Below, piece after piece: positions 34,401 to 42,334 of a DNA stretch of 64,000 nucleotides. The stretch spans positions 1 through 64,000 of the forward strand of contig CAYFIR010000003.1 in assembly GCA_964343195.1 (NCBI GenBank), in the 5' to 3' direction. The first letter of the stretch is position 1. Each line of letters opens with the position of its first letter. A program made the position numbers and the translations under genes. The notes beneath the pieces were generated by a model. That model worked only from the letters and a program-made list of their open reading frames with translations, had not been told where the DNA came from and did no database searches. The DNA is from CAYVAP01 sp964343195. GTDB taxonomy: Bacteria; Bacteroidota; Bacteroidia; J057.

Positions 34401-34702
34401 AGCTGTTTGAGTGTTTAAGGTTAATTTTTTGGTTTATCCGTCAGGCATTCTGCCTTTGACTTTCTGTAACAAGCAGAACAACTTGGGTGCCACTGGGCAA
34501 AATGTGCCATTTTGGCATTTGTTCTCGGGTGTGACTGTCAGGTGGGCAGCAGGTTGTGATTTTATTGTGTCATATTGGCAGTCGTTACGCCGCGTAAGAG
34601 ATTCCCCAATAAAAACCTTAACCGGTATGGGCTGTATTCGGACAAAGCCGAGAATAACTGTAATTTGGGCATATACTCAAGCGAACTCAAAAGAAGAACT
34701 TT
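34401..34702. other. Divergent control region of hsp20 and PfkB kinase
   Basis: 302 bp without a gene. It includes a perfect 5-bp inverted repeat TGCCA/TGGCA at 34505-34517. No CIRCE-type heat-shock operator was seen. The last part before 34703 is GC-poor and should hold the kinase promoter, but no exact TAnnTTTG box was found. Confidence 0.4.
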
Positions 34703-35656
34703 ATGAGCTTACTCGTTGTAGGATCCATGGCCTTTGATGCCATCGAAACTCCGTTTGGCAAGACCGATAAAATTTTAGGTGGAGCCGCCACATACATTTC
34801 CCTGGCCTCTTCCTATTTCAAACAGCCGGTAAACGCCGTTTCTGTTGTAGGGTATGATTTTGAAGAAAAGGACATGCAGATGCTACGTGGACACGGAGTG
34901 AATCTGGATGGGGTAGAAATCAAAAAAGATGAGAAGTCTTTCTTCTGGTCTGGGCGTTACCACACCGACATGAATTCCCGCGACACCCTGGTGACAGAAC
35001 TGAACGTGCTGGGTTCATTTGACCCCAAGGTTCCAGCTTCCTATCAGGGCTGTGAATACCTGATGCTGGGAAACCTTTCTCCTGATGTACAGCGTCAGGT
35101 GATCGAGCAGATGGAAACCCGTCCCAAACTGATCGTCATGGATACCATGAATTTCTGGATGGATATCGCGCTCGATAGCCTTAAAGAGACCCTGTTGTTG
35201 GTTGATGTTGTCGTCATCAACGATGAAGAGGCACGCCAGCTTTCCGGTCAGTATTCTCTCAAAAAGGCCGCCAGGGACATCCTGAAAATGGGCCCCAAAT
35301 ATCTTGTGATCAAGAAAGGCGAGCACGGAGCCCTGTTATTCCATGAGGATGAAGTTTTTTCTGCTCCGGGATTGCCGCTGGAAGAGGTCTTTGACCCGAC
35401 AGGAGCTGGAGACACCTTCGCGGGTGGCTTCATCGGGCACCTGGCCCAGTCTGACGACGTGTCCTTTACCAATATGAAGCGCGCCGTGATTTACGGATCA
35501 GCTATGGCCAGCTTCTGCGTAGAAAAATTCGGACCAGAACGCCTACAGAACCTCACCATGACCCAGATTGATGGCAGGGTTTCTCAATTCGTAAACCTGG
35601 CCAATTTTAACCTGCTCCCTCGTGAAGTCCTTGACCACATGGACCAGAGCGCGTAA
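34703..35656 (+). CDS. PfkB-family carbohydrate kinase
   Basis: 317 residues of the ribokinase fold. LLVVGSMAFDAIETPFG and GGAATYISLASSYF form the N-terminal lid and sugar site. VINDEEARQLSG (NxxE motif) and FDPTGAGDTFAGGFIGHL (GAGD anion hole, catalytic Asp) are complete. The member types in Bacteroidota act on sugars or nucleosides; substrate is not determined by sequence. It ends with a strong two-stage hairpin plus T-run terminator at 35687-35732. Confidence 0.93.
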   Translation: MSLLVVGSMAFDAIETPFGKTDKILGGAATYISLASSYFKQPVNAVSVVGYDFEEKDMQMLRGHGVNLDGVEIKKDEKSFFWSGRYHTDMNSRDTLVTELNVLGSFDPKVPASYQGCEYLMLGNLSPDVQRQVIEQMETRPKLIVMDTMNFWMDIALDSLKETLLLVDVVVINDEEARQLSGQYSLKKAARDILKMGPKYLVIKKGEHGALLFHEDEVFSAPGLPLEEVFDPTGAGDTFAGGFIGHLAQSDDVSFTNMKRAVIYGSAMASFCVEKFGPERLQNLTMTQIDGRVSQFVNLANFNLLPREVLDHMDQSA

Positions 35657-35686
35657 GTCGGCAGAATTTTTGGTTAATTTTGAATG

Positions 35687-35732
35687 ACGGATTGGTACTT
35701 GAGGAGTTGTCTCAGGTGTCAATCCGTTTTTC
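35687..35732 (+). terminator. Intrinsic terminator of the PfkB gene
   Basis: Outer arms ACGGATTG (35687-35694) and CAATCCGT (35720-35727) pair perfectly. An inner 7-bp stem with one wobble pair (35697-35703 with 35711-35717) closes a 7-base loop, and five T follow at 35727-35731. Strong evidence of termination before the next gene. Confidence 0.82.
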
Positions 35733-35754
35733 AATTACTTCACATTTCGAACCC

Positions 35755-36303
35755 ATGTTGCTTCTCAAGCGAAAAGTCCACTTCTGTCTGAGTGCATTCC
35801 TGTTTTTATCGCTCCATTCAATTTCGGGACAAAACGATACCCTTCTATATCCCCTCATCGAAGGCTACGGAGGCGTATTTGAATTGCCCAATCCACAGCT
35901 TCCCAGCCGGGCTCCGCATATTCTCATTGACCTGGTGCAGCGTCCGGGAGAATCGGAAGAAGTTAATCCCGGATTGGATCGCATTGCCCGGTTGGTGAAC
36001 CTGTATGGACTGGCTGGATATCCTGCTGATAGCCTCGACATTGTGGTGATTGTACATGGAGGGGCCTTGTCCGCAGTGCTGAATGATGAAGGGTGTCAGC
36101 GTTTTCTGGGGGAGAATAATGCCAGCAAAGAGCTGATCGCGCAGTTATCTGACCTGGGCGTGGCATTCATGGTGTGTGGTCAGGCACTGATGCACCGGGG
36201 CTATGGGACAGATTTCCTGCTCCCAGAAGTAACCCTGGGGCTATCGGCGATAACGGTGTTGGTTGATTATCAGCAAAAAGGATACGTCGTCCTGAATTTT
36301 TAG
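35755..36303 (+). CDS. Periplasmic DsrE-family protein
   Basis: 182 residues from ATG 35755, chosen because a signal peptide follows (CLSAFLFLSLHSISGQN). The mature part is a DsrE/DsrF-like fold: HILIDLVQRPGESEEVNPGLDRIARLVNLY, IVVIVHGGALSAVL, LSDLGVAFMVCGQALMHRGYG. The lone Cys in FMVCGQ occupies the site used in sulfur relay by cytoplasmic relatives; with export to the periplasm its role is uncertain. The gene stands alone: a terminator precedes it and a convergent receptor gene follows. Confidence 0.82.
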   Translation: MLLLKRKVHFCLSAFLFLSLHSISGQNDTLLYPLIEGYGGVFELPNPQLPSRAPHILIDLVQRPGESEEVNPGLDRIARLVNLYGLAGYPADSLDIVVIVHGGALSAVLNDEGCQRFLGENNASKELIAQLSDLGVAFMVCGQALMHRGYGTDFLLPEVTLGLSAITVLVDYQQKGYVVLNF

Positions 36304-36309
36304 GCAGGC

Positions 36310-38748
36310 CTAGAATTCCACCCCTATCGTCGCATAAAAATTCCTCCCAGAAGCGGGAATAATGCCTGGGCCAGGATAGCCCGTCGCCCTGCGGGTAAAG
36401 TACCGCGCGTCGAGTAGGTTGTTGACACCAGTCTCCAGCGTGAGCCAGCGCCAGGTGTAGCTGCTGCTGAAGTCCATCACCTGATAGGCCGGAATGATGC
36501 CATTGACCGCAGAGGAGGTCCGTTCGGCATTCGTGGCATCGGTATAATGGCTGCCGACATAGCCATGTTGCAACGAGGCGCGAAACCCCTGGAAGCTGAA
36601 GTTGACCCCGCCCCGAATCATCATTTCGGGAACCAATTCGACCTTTTTACCTGCAATGCTGGGGTCGTCGGTATTGACGTAGCGGGCGTGGTTAAAGGCG
36701 ACATTGGCAAAGGTCGAGAGATCAAACTTCCCGCTTTTGCCCGAAATCAGGCGTACCCACTCCAGTTCCCCGACCAGTTCCAGACCAAAGGTGCGGGAGT
36801 CGGCGACATTGGTACGATAACGATAATCGAGGTATAGCGGCGGCTGATCAGCTTTTAGCAACAATCCAATTCTATCTCGGTAGAACAGGTGGTACAGCGT
36901 GGCGTCGAAGTAAAAGATCCCTTTCAAATCTCCCCGCAAACCCAGGTCAGCGTTGTAGCCACGCTCGTCCTGGATATCGGGATCCACAATGAAGTTGGGG
37001 TTGGTGATGCGAAGGTCGTTGAAGGTGACGGCACGGTAGTTTTGGGAGAAATTGCCGTACAGCTCGATGTTGGGCTTGACCTGATAGCTCAGGCCCAGTC
37101 CTGCCAGCACCAGCGAGCGAATTCGCTGGTTTTCTTCTGGATTCAATGTCTCGCTGACGATGTTGCCGGCTGCGTCGTACACCCGCTGTTTGAAGTAGCC
37201 TTCTGCGAAAGTTCGGATGTGCTCAAAGCGGATCCCCGGCGTGAGGCTCAGCTTTTCATTTACCCGAAAAATATGCTCGACAAATGCCGCATAATTGGCG
37301 CTGGGGTAGGTATAGTCTAGCAAAAGGTCGGGCTGATCGCTCTGTGGATACTGGAAATCCGGCCCTGCTCCGGTGGTCCCGTCGCCCTGCTGCTGCTGGG
37401 TCAGGCCGCGATAGGCGCGCCCGCCGACCAATAGCGCCCATTCCAGTCCGGCCACGCGATACTCGTGGATCAGGCGGGCCTCAGCGCCGACATTCTGGTA
37501 GTCGTCGAGGATCAGGGTGCGGGGCATGCCGACGGTATCAAAGCGCGTGATGCGTGAGAGGTTGCCCAGGGCATCTCTGCCCGAGTGATTGGCAAAGGCC
37601 CGCAGGTTAAAGCGGGTCTGTGGCGTGAAAGCGTAGTCGATGGAGGCGGAGAGGAGGTTCCAGTTGACCTGAAACCAGTTGCGCTCGCGGATCGACTGCT
37701 GCGGATCGAGCTCGAAGAGGCGGTCAGTCAGGCCTCCAGGCTGCTGCGCGAGGTAGCGCATGCCCGTGTATTCCAGCTTGAGCTCCAGTCGGTCGGTCGG
37801 CTGGTAGTGCACGGCTGCGTAGCCGGTATTCGCCTCAAAATTTTCATTGGGACGCCAGCCATTGCCCTGCTTGTGCTGAAAGAAAGCCAGATAATGAACA
37901 TCGCCCACTTCGCCCCGGATGCTGTTATAGCTGTTGAAAAGTCCCCAGGAACCAATCGTCTGCCGCGACTGTACGCTGAAGGGCTTGCCGACCCCATCGC
38001 CTTCCTTCATCACAAAATTCACCATGCCACCGAACTGCGTCCCGTACTGCAACGAGGCTGCGCCACGGATTACCTCGATGCGATCCAGCGCCTCCATGGG
38101 TGGGGTGTAATAGCTCTCTGGATAGCCCAGGGCATCGGCAGAGATGTCATAACCGTTTTGGCGGGTATTGAAGTTGGAGGTGCGGTTGGGACTGAGGCCG
38201 CGGCCTCCGATGCCCAGTTGCAGCCCTGCGGCATCGCTCTCCCAGATGTTGAGCCCTGCGACTTTGGCCAAAGCCTGACGGGCGTTGTTGGTGGCGAGGT
38301 TGGCGGTCAGGTTGTTGAAGTCAACGACTTCGGTCTTTTTGGCTTCGTAGATGCCGACGCCCTCTACCGATCCCAGTTTTCGGATGCCAAAGCCTTGTTC
38401 TGCCTCGGCACGTAACTCGACGGTAGCCAGTTCATAGCTCACTTCCGAAAGCGATACCTCTAGCAGGGTGTCCTGCCGGAGTTCAAGTTCCAGAATTTGG
38501 GGTTGATAGCCTTCGGCAAAAACGCCCAGGGTGTAGGAGCCTGGGCTAGGCACTCTCAGCGTGAAAAAACCGTCTGTGCCGCTCATGGTGTGCCGTTCGA
38601 TTTCTTTCACGACCAAATTTGCGGCATTTAGCACCTTGCCTTCGACCGAGTGGATTTTGCCCTTGATGACAATGGACTGGGCCTGAGCACTGCTCATGAT
38701 CCCAATAAACCCGAAAACAATTAAAACCCTGAACAAAGTTGCACGCAT
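36310..38748 (-). CDS. TonB-dependent receptor, FecA-like
   Basis: 812 residues. Signal peptide (LIVFGFIGIMSSAQAQ), a carboxypeptidase-like beta domain (about 25-100), a plug with IGGRGLSPNRTSNFNTRQNGYDIS and IEVIRGAASLQYGTQFGGMVNF, then a barrel ending in RNFYATIGVEF. Closest in my memory to iron-dicitrate/siderophore receptors (FecA type), which import ferric chelates. No fecIR-type sigma/anti-sigma genes are adjacent, so regulation is probably by other means. A CATCTTTG box lies 44 bp upstream of the start. Confidence 0.87.
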   Translation of the reverse strand: MRATLFRVLIVFGFIGIMSSAQAQSIVIKGKIHSVEGKVLNAANLVVKEIERHTMSGTDGFFTLRVPSPGSYTLGVFAEGYQPQILELELRQDTLLEVSLSEVSYELATVELRAEAEQGFGIRKLGSVEGVGIYEAKKTEVVDFNNLTANLATNNARQALAKVAGLNIWESDAAGLQLGIGGRGLSPNRTSNFNTRQNGYDISADALGYPESYYTPPMEALDRIEVIRGAASLQYGTQFGGMVNFVMKEGDGVGKPFSVQSRQTIGSWGLFNSYNSIRGEVGDVHYLAFFQHKQGNGWRPNENFEANTGYAAVHYQPTDRLELKLEYTGMRYLAQQPGGLTDRLFELDPQQSIRERNWFQVNWNLLSASIDYAFTPQTRFNLRAFANHSGRDALGNLSRITRFDTVGMPRTLILDDYQNVGAEARLIHEYRVAGLEWALLVGGRAYRGLTQQQQGDGTTGAGPDFQYPQSDQPDLLLDYTYPSANYAAFVEHIFRVNEKLSLTPGIRFEHIRTFAEGYFKQRVYDAAGNIVSETLNPEENQRIRSLVLAGLGLSYQVKPNIELYGNFSQNYRAVTFNDLRITNPNFIVDPDIQDERGYNADLGLRGDLKGIFYFDATLYHLFYRDRIGLLLKADQPPLYLDYRYRTNVADSRTFGLELVGELEWVRLISGKSGKFDLSTFANVAFNHARYVNTDDPSIAGKKVELVPEMMIRGGVNFSFQGFRASLQHGYVGSHYTDATNAERTSSAVNGIIPAYQVMDFSSSYTWRWLTLETGVNNLLDARYFTRRATGYPGPGIIPASGRNFYATIGVEF

Positions 38749-38791
38749 CCGAAGGAGTCTAGTTTTTATTTAGACTGATTCAAAACAGCTG

Positions 38792-38799
38792 CAAAGATG
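38792..38799 (-). promoter_or_regulatory. Candidate promoter box for the FecA-like gene
   Basis: Read on the minus strand, CATCTTTG is one mismatch from TAnnTTTG, and TTG occurs 20 bases further upstream, close to the Bacteroidota TTTG-N19-TAnnTTTG layout. It is 44 bp before the start codon. Confidence 0.5.
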
Positions 38800-38932
38800 A
38801 AGGGTTCATTTGTCAATGGCAACCACAAAAGTCATTCTTTTGGAGGCGGTGATCATTGGTCACGATTCATTGAACTGTAAAGAAATTAATTGAGGTAATT
38901 CCTTTCGCTTCTTATGCGTTTTCTCTTACGGA

Positions 38933-39427
38933 TTACCGTGGCGACAACTGTTCCCCCACCTGAAAATCCAGCCAGCGTCGAGAGAGGTCAGAGCGCATAG
39001 CGTCTTCAAAATCAGCGTATAGCAGGCCCCGAATGTCATTGGAGGAACGCTTGGGGGATTTGGAAAGCAATTCTTCGGCAGTAGTGACCATGTTGCGGAA
39101 GGTACTAGGCTCGTGGGTCGTCGGGCTGATCTTAAAGGGAAATCCTGCGATGAAAGCAGCCAGTGCGTCAATGTCAGGCTTGACGACTTCTTTGGCTTCA
39201 CGGATGATTAGATCCTGTTGGGACTGCCAGTCCTCGTCCTTGACGTAGGCAAGGGTGAGGCGCTTGCGAAGGAAGTCTTCATACTTACCGGCCATGTCGT
39301 CGAGGTAGTCCAGGGCCGCATCGCGGACTTTGTTGCTGTCTTTGGTATTGCGCCACTGTCCGATGGTCAGGGCGGTGATGGCGGCAGCAGCGCCGAGGGC
39401 AACGACTATAAACAGAAAAAACCACAT
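38933..39427 (-). CDS. Membrane-anchored hypothetical protein
   Basis: 164 residues. One N-terminal membrane helix (FFLFIVVALGAAAAITALTIG, residues 3-23) is followed by a charged, helical region (ALDYLDDMAGKYEDFLRKRL, WQSQQDLIIREAKEVVKPDIDALAAFIAGFPFK, STFRNMVTTAEELLSKSP). It looks like a membrane-tethered helical domain. I do not recognise the family. It stands on its own, about 180 bp from the receptor gene. Confidence 0.6.
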   Translation of the reverse strand: MWFFLFIVVALGAAAAITALTIGQWRNTKDSNKVRDAALDYLDDMAGKYEDFLRKRLTLAYVKDEDWQSQQDLIIREAKEVVKPDIDALAAFIAGFPFKISPTTHEPSTFRNMVTTAEELLSKSPKRSSNDIRGLLYADFEDAMRSDLSRRWLDFQVGEQLSPR

Positions 39428-39590
39428 GGGGCGGATAATTCAAATTTGAAGGTTGAAAGTTCGAAGCTTCCAGTGATGGCTTCATGGAGCCAGCATCAAA
39501 CTTCGAACAGCATCTTTATGAAAGATACGAATTTGGTGGGAGAAGTTGGCAGGGTACGAAGCTGAACTTGCCGTTACTCAAAACCCTGCC
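39428..39590. other. Intergenic stretch upstream of the hypothetical membrane gene
   Basis: No gene. Contains GTTCGAAG near 39451-39464 and CTTCGAAC near 39490-39505, an inverted pair that resembles the repeat at 7160-7191. Confidence 0.35.
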
Positions 39591-39863
39591 CCTATACACC
39601 CAATGTCATTAAGTTTTGAGTTGTATATTTCAAAAAGATGAATTACTGATCTGTTTGCTGTTCGATGACTCCGATCATCGAACTGTCTAACTGCGAGATT
39701 CTGTCTCGCGTAGGCTGCCAAGGCGGGAGCGGAGTCCCGTAGTTAGGGCGAACCATGATCGGAGTCATGGTTCAGCCGGGTTTTTAGCCTGATTTCAATC
39801 GACTATTACCAATAGTCAAATTTTCCTAAATACTGGCTTAATGACATTGCCTATACACCCAAT
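39591..39863. mobile_element. MITE-like structured element flanked by direct repeats
   Basis: CCTATACACCCAAT occurs at 39591-39604 and again at 39850-39863, like a target duplication. The sequence between starts and ends with inverted repeats (CAATGTCATTAAG at 39601-39613 and its complement at 39837-39849). Inside are four hairpins: GTTCGATGA/TCATCGAAC (39660-39683, loop CTCCGA), GCGAGA/TCTCGC (39693-39709), CGGGA/TCCCG (39724-39739, loop GCGGAG) and GAACCATGA/TCATGGTTC (39750-39773, loop TCGGAG). No open frame is present. The right direct repeat contains the hemF stop codon, so the element lies right behind hemF. Confidence 0.6.
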
Positions 39864-40792
39864 TCCCCTTTCCCGGCTCCATAGGCCACCCAATCCCGGG
39901 GCTTGAGCCACTCCAGCAGTTCGGCTTCGCGGGTACCAGCTGCGGGGTGGTGCTGATACTCCCAGCGTACAGTTGGGGGAAGGCTCATCAGGATAGACTC
40001 GGTGCGGCCATTGGTACGAAGGCCGAAGAGGGTTCCCCGGTCATGGATAAGGTTGAACTCCACGTAGCGACCCCGGCGGATTTCCTGCCATTCCTTGTGC
40101 TGAGGCTCGTAAGGCTCGTCTTTACGTCGCTCGACGATGGGCAGGTAGGCAGGTAAAAAGTTGTCGCCCATGGCCCTGTTGTACTGGCACCATTGCTCCT
40201 CGCTCATGTCGTCCTGCCCGGGGCGGAGGTAGTCGTAAAACATGCCGCCAATGCCGCGGGCTTCGTTGCGATGGGCGTTGAAGAAATATTCGTCACACTG
40301 CTGCTTATAGCGGGGATAAAAGCCGGGGTGAAACTGATCGGCAGTTTGCTTCAGGGTCTGATGAAAATGAACAGCATCCTCTGGCCACAGGTAGTAGGGC
40401 GTCATGTCGGCCCCACCGCCAAACCAGCAATCGACGCGCTGCCCTTCCCCATCATACATCTCGAAGTAGCGGAAGTTGGCGTGTACCGTCGGGATCATGG
40501 GGCTCTCCGGGTGGATCACCAATGAAAGGCCACAGGCATAAAAGTCTGCCTGCTCCACGTTGAGGCGCTTGCGCATTTCCACGGGCAACTCGCCGTGCAC
40601 TTCTGAGACGTTGACGCCGCCCTTTTCGAAGAGCCTTCCCCGGCTGATTACGCGGCTTTGCCCCCCGCCTCCGCCAGGACGTTCCCATTTGTCCTCCTGG
40701 AATTGGGCCTGACCGTCTACTTTTTCCAAAGCAGAGCAGATGCGGTTTTGCAGGTCGTAGATATAAGCGGTGAAGGTTTCTTTGCTGGACAT
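39851..40792 (-). CDS. hemF: Oxygen-dependent coproporphyrinogen III oxidase
   Basis: 313 residues from ATG 40792; earlier starts run into the divergent symporter region. HemF converts coproporphyrinogen III to protoporphyrinogen IX with O2 in heme synthesis. Motifs seen: GGGGGQSRVISRGRLFEKGGVNVS, HANFRYFE, WFGGGADMTPYYLWPEDAVHFH, RGIGGMFYDYL, and C-terminal RGRYVEFNLIHDRGTLFGLRTNGRTESILMSLPP. It needs oxygen, so the cell is aerobic or has an anaerobic alternative elsewhere. Its stop codon lies in the right direct repeat of the structured element. Confidence 0.96.
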   Translation of the reverse strand: MSSKETFTAYIYDLQNRICSALEKVDGQAQFQEDKWERPGGGGGQSRVISRGRLFEKGGVNVSEVHGELPVEMRKRLNVEQADFYACGLSLVIHPESPMIPTVHANFRYFEMYDGEGQRVDCWFGGGADMTPYYLWPEDAVHFHQTLKQTADQFHPGFYPRYKQQCDEYFFNAHRNEARGIGGMFYDYLRPGQDDMSEEQWCQYNRAMGDNFLPAYLPIVERRKDEPYEPQHKEWQEIRRGRYVEFNLIHDRGTLFGLRTNGRTESILMSLPPTVRWEYQHHPAAGTREAELLEWLKPRDWVAYGAGKGELGV

Positions 40793-40801
40793 GGGGGGAA
40801 A

Positions 40802-40830
40802 GGAATTCGTAATTGGAAATTCGTGATTCA
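40802..40830. repeat. Interspersed AATTCGTAATT-type intergenic repeat, copy 3
   Basis: GGAATTCGTAATTGGAAATT and TCGTGATTCAT lie immediately upstream of hemF (10 bp before its start codon on the minus strand). Same family as 2580, 17721 and 54581. Confidence 0.5.
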
Positions 40831-40894
40831 TAAGGGGAGAGGTAAATATCGAGGCTGCCCTTTCCCTCCCCAACCCTCGGCCGGATTTTTTTGT

Positions 40895-40902
40895 TACATT
40901 TG
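40895..40902 (+). promoter_or_regulatory. Candidate -7 promoter box TACATTTG
   Basis: TACATTTG matches TAnnTTTG and ends 28 bp before the ATG of the symporter gene. A TTG lies only 1-3 bases upstream, so no good -33 box is seen. Confidence 0.5.
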
Positions 40903-40930
40903 ATCGAAAGATCGAAGACACCACCCATAC

Positions 40931-42226
40931 ATGAAGCTTTATACCAAAATCCTGATTGGCATGGTGGCCGGTATCGTAGCGGGCTACCTCCTGAATACCT
41001 TTGGCGTGCCGGAGTGGCGCATCTACACCGACCCCATTGGAGATATTTTCATTCGCCTGGTCAAAATGCTGGTGGTGCCACTGGTGCTGGTATCGCTGGT
41101 TTTGGGCGCTGCCGGTCTTGGCGATATCCGTAAGGTTGGCAAAATGGGCCTCAAGGCCTTTCTCTTTTTCATGGGCACCACGGCGGTGGCCTGTGCCATA
41201 GGGCTGGCGGTAGTTAACACCATCGACCCCGGAAAAGGTCTTCCTGCCGAGCAAACCGAGCGCCTGATGGCTCAGTACGCGGGTCAGGCGGAAGCCACTC
41301 AGGGAAAAGCTGCGGCTTCAGGCATGGCTGAGCAAAATGCCTTTCAAAAAATCACCAGTCTGTTTGTTAACATGGTGCCGACCAATCCCATCACCGCGAT
41401 GGCGACCGGCGACATGCTAGGGGTGATCTTTTTCGCGCTGTTTCTGGGAATTACGATTACGTTGATCCCGCAGGAGAAAGCCGATCCACTGATCAAGGCC
41501 TTCGATGGCCTCAACGACGCGGTGATCAAGATGGTTACCCTGGCCATGGAAACGGCACCTTATGGAGTTTTTGCCCTGATGTTGAATGTGGTGGCAGAGC
41601 TTGGCGTGGATATTTTGGTGTTGCTGTTCAAGTATGCGCTGGTGGTGGTGCTGGGGCTAATACTTCATGTGGGCATCACACATATGAGTATCATCTTCTT
41701 CTACGTGCGCCAGAGTCCAGTGAAATTTGTGCTGGCTATCAAGGAAGCCATTGTCATGGCTTTCAGCACCAGCAGCAGTTCTGCGACGCTCCCTATCAGC
41801 CTCAACGTCGCCCAGACCAATCTGGGCGTATCGCGTCAGGTGAGCACCTTCGTGCTGCCCTTGGGCGCGACGATCAACATGGATGGAACAGCTCTGTATC
41901 AGGCAGTTGCCGCGGTGTTTATCGCGCAGGTTTTTGGCATGGACCTGACCATCGCACAGCAGTTGACGATTGTGTTGACGGCTACCTTGGCCTCAGTGGG
42001 GGCCGCAGGTGTGCCGGGAGCAGGAATGATTACCTTGGCATTGGTACTCTCGACGCTTGGGGTGCCAGAGACGGGTATCGCCCTGATCTTTGGGCTGGAC
42101 CGAATTCTCGACATGTGCCGTACCACGATTAACATCATTGGTGACCTGACCCTCACCGTTTTGATGGCAAAGTCTGAAGGGGAAGATGTCATTATTGACC
42201 TTGATAAGGATGTGATACCGGGGTAG
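40931..42226 (+). CDS. Dicarboxylate/amino acid:cation symporter (DAACS family)
   Basis: 431 residues with about eight helices and two re-entrant hairpins. The serine-rich hairpin AFSTSSSSATLPISL, the cation-binding TINMDGTALYQ, the second hairpin (SVGAAGVPGAGMITLALVL) and FGLDRILDMCRTTINIIGD are diagnostic of GltP/DctA-type carriers that take up glutamate, aspartate or C4-dicarboxylates with Na+ or H+. Substrate cannot be fixed. An Ala/Gln-rich extracellular insertion follows the third helix. A long inverted repeat separates it from the next, convergent gene. Confidence 0.94.
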   Translation: MKLYTKILIGMVAGIVAGYLLNTFGVPEWRIYTDPIGDIFIRLVKMLVVPLVLVSLVLGAAGLGDIRKVGKMGLKAFLFFMGTTAVACAIGLAVVNTIDPGKGLPAEQTERLMAQYAGQAEATQGKAAASGMAEQNAFQKITSLFVNMVPTNPITAMATGDMLGVIFFALFLGITITLIPQEKADPLIKAFDGLNDAVIKMVTLAMETAPYGVFALMLNVVAELGVDILVLLFKYALVVVLGLILHVGITHMSIIFFYVRQSPVKFVLAIKEAIVMAFSTSSSSATLPISLNVAQTNLGVSRQVSTFVLPLGATINMDGTALYQAVAAVFIAQVFGMDLTIAQQLTIVLTATLASVGAAGVPGAGMITLALVLSTLGVPETGIALIFGLDRILDMCRTTINIIGDLTLTVLMAKSEGEDVIIDLDKDVIPG

Positions 42227-42244
42227 AGGGAGAGGTCAGAAGTC

Positions 42245-42320
42245 AGACCGCTATGCTGTCAGAGGTCAGAGTTTTTCGTCTGACATCAGCCAATGAAATG
42301 GCCTGACAGCAAAGCGGTCT
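42245..42320. terminator. Long inverted repeat between convergent genes
   Basis: An 18-bp arm at 42245-42262 pairs with 42303-42320 with one mismatch, loop 40 bases. It lies between the stop of the symporter gene and the stop of the sugar dehydrogenase gene and probably terminates both. The arms contain GACCGCT, a fragment of the sequence class found in the REP units (weak resemblance only). Confidence 0.65.
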
Positions 42321-42334
42321 CACAGCGCAATGGT

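Noticed and set aside
34479..34493. Sigma-54 promoter upstream of hsp20
   Set aside because: On the minus strand TGGCAC-N5-TTGT resembles the -24/-12 form but lacks the essential GC at -12.
36310..38748. FecI/FecR-type regulation of the FecA-like receptor
   Set aside because: No sigma or anti-sigma gene is adjacent; the ECF sigma at 8262 is 28 kb away with its own barrel gene.
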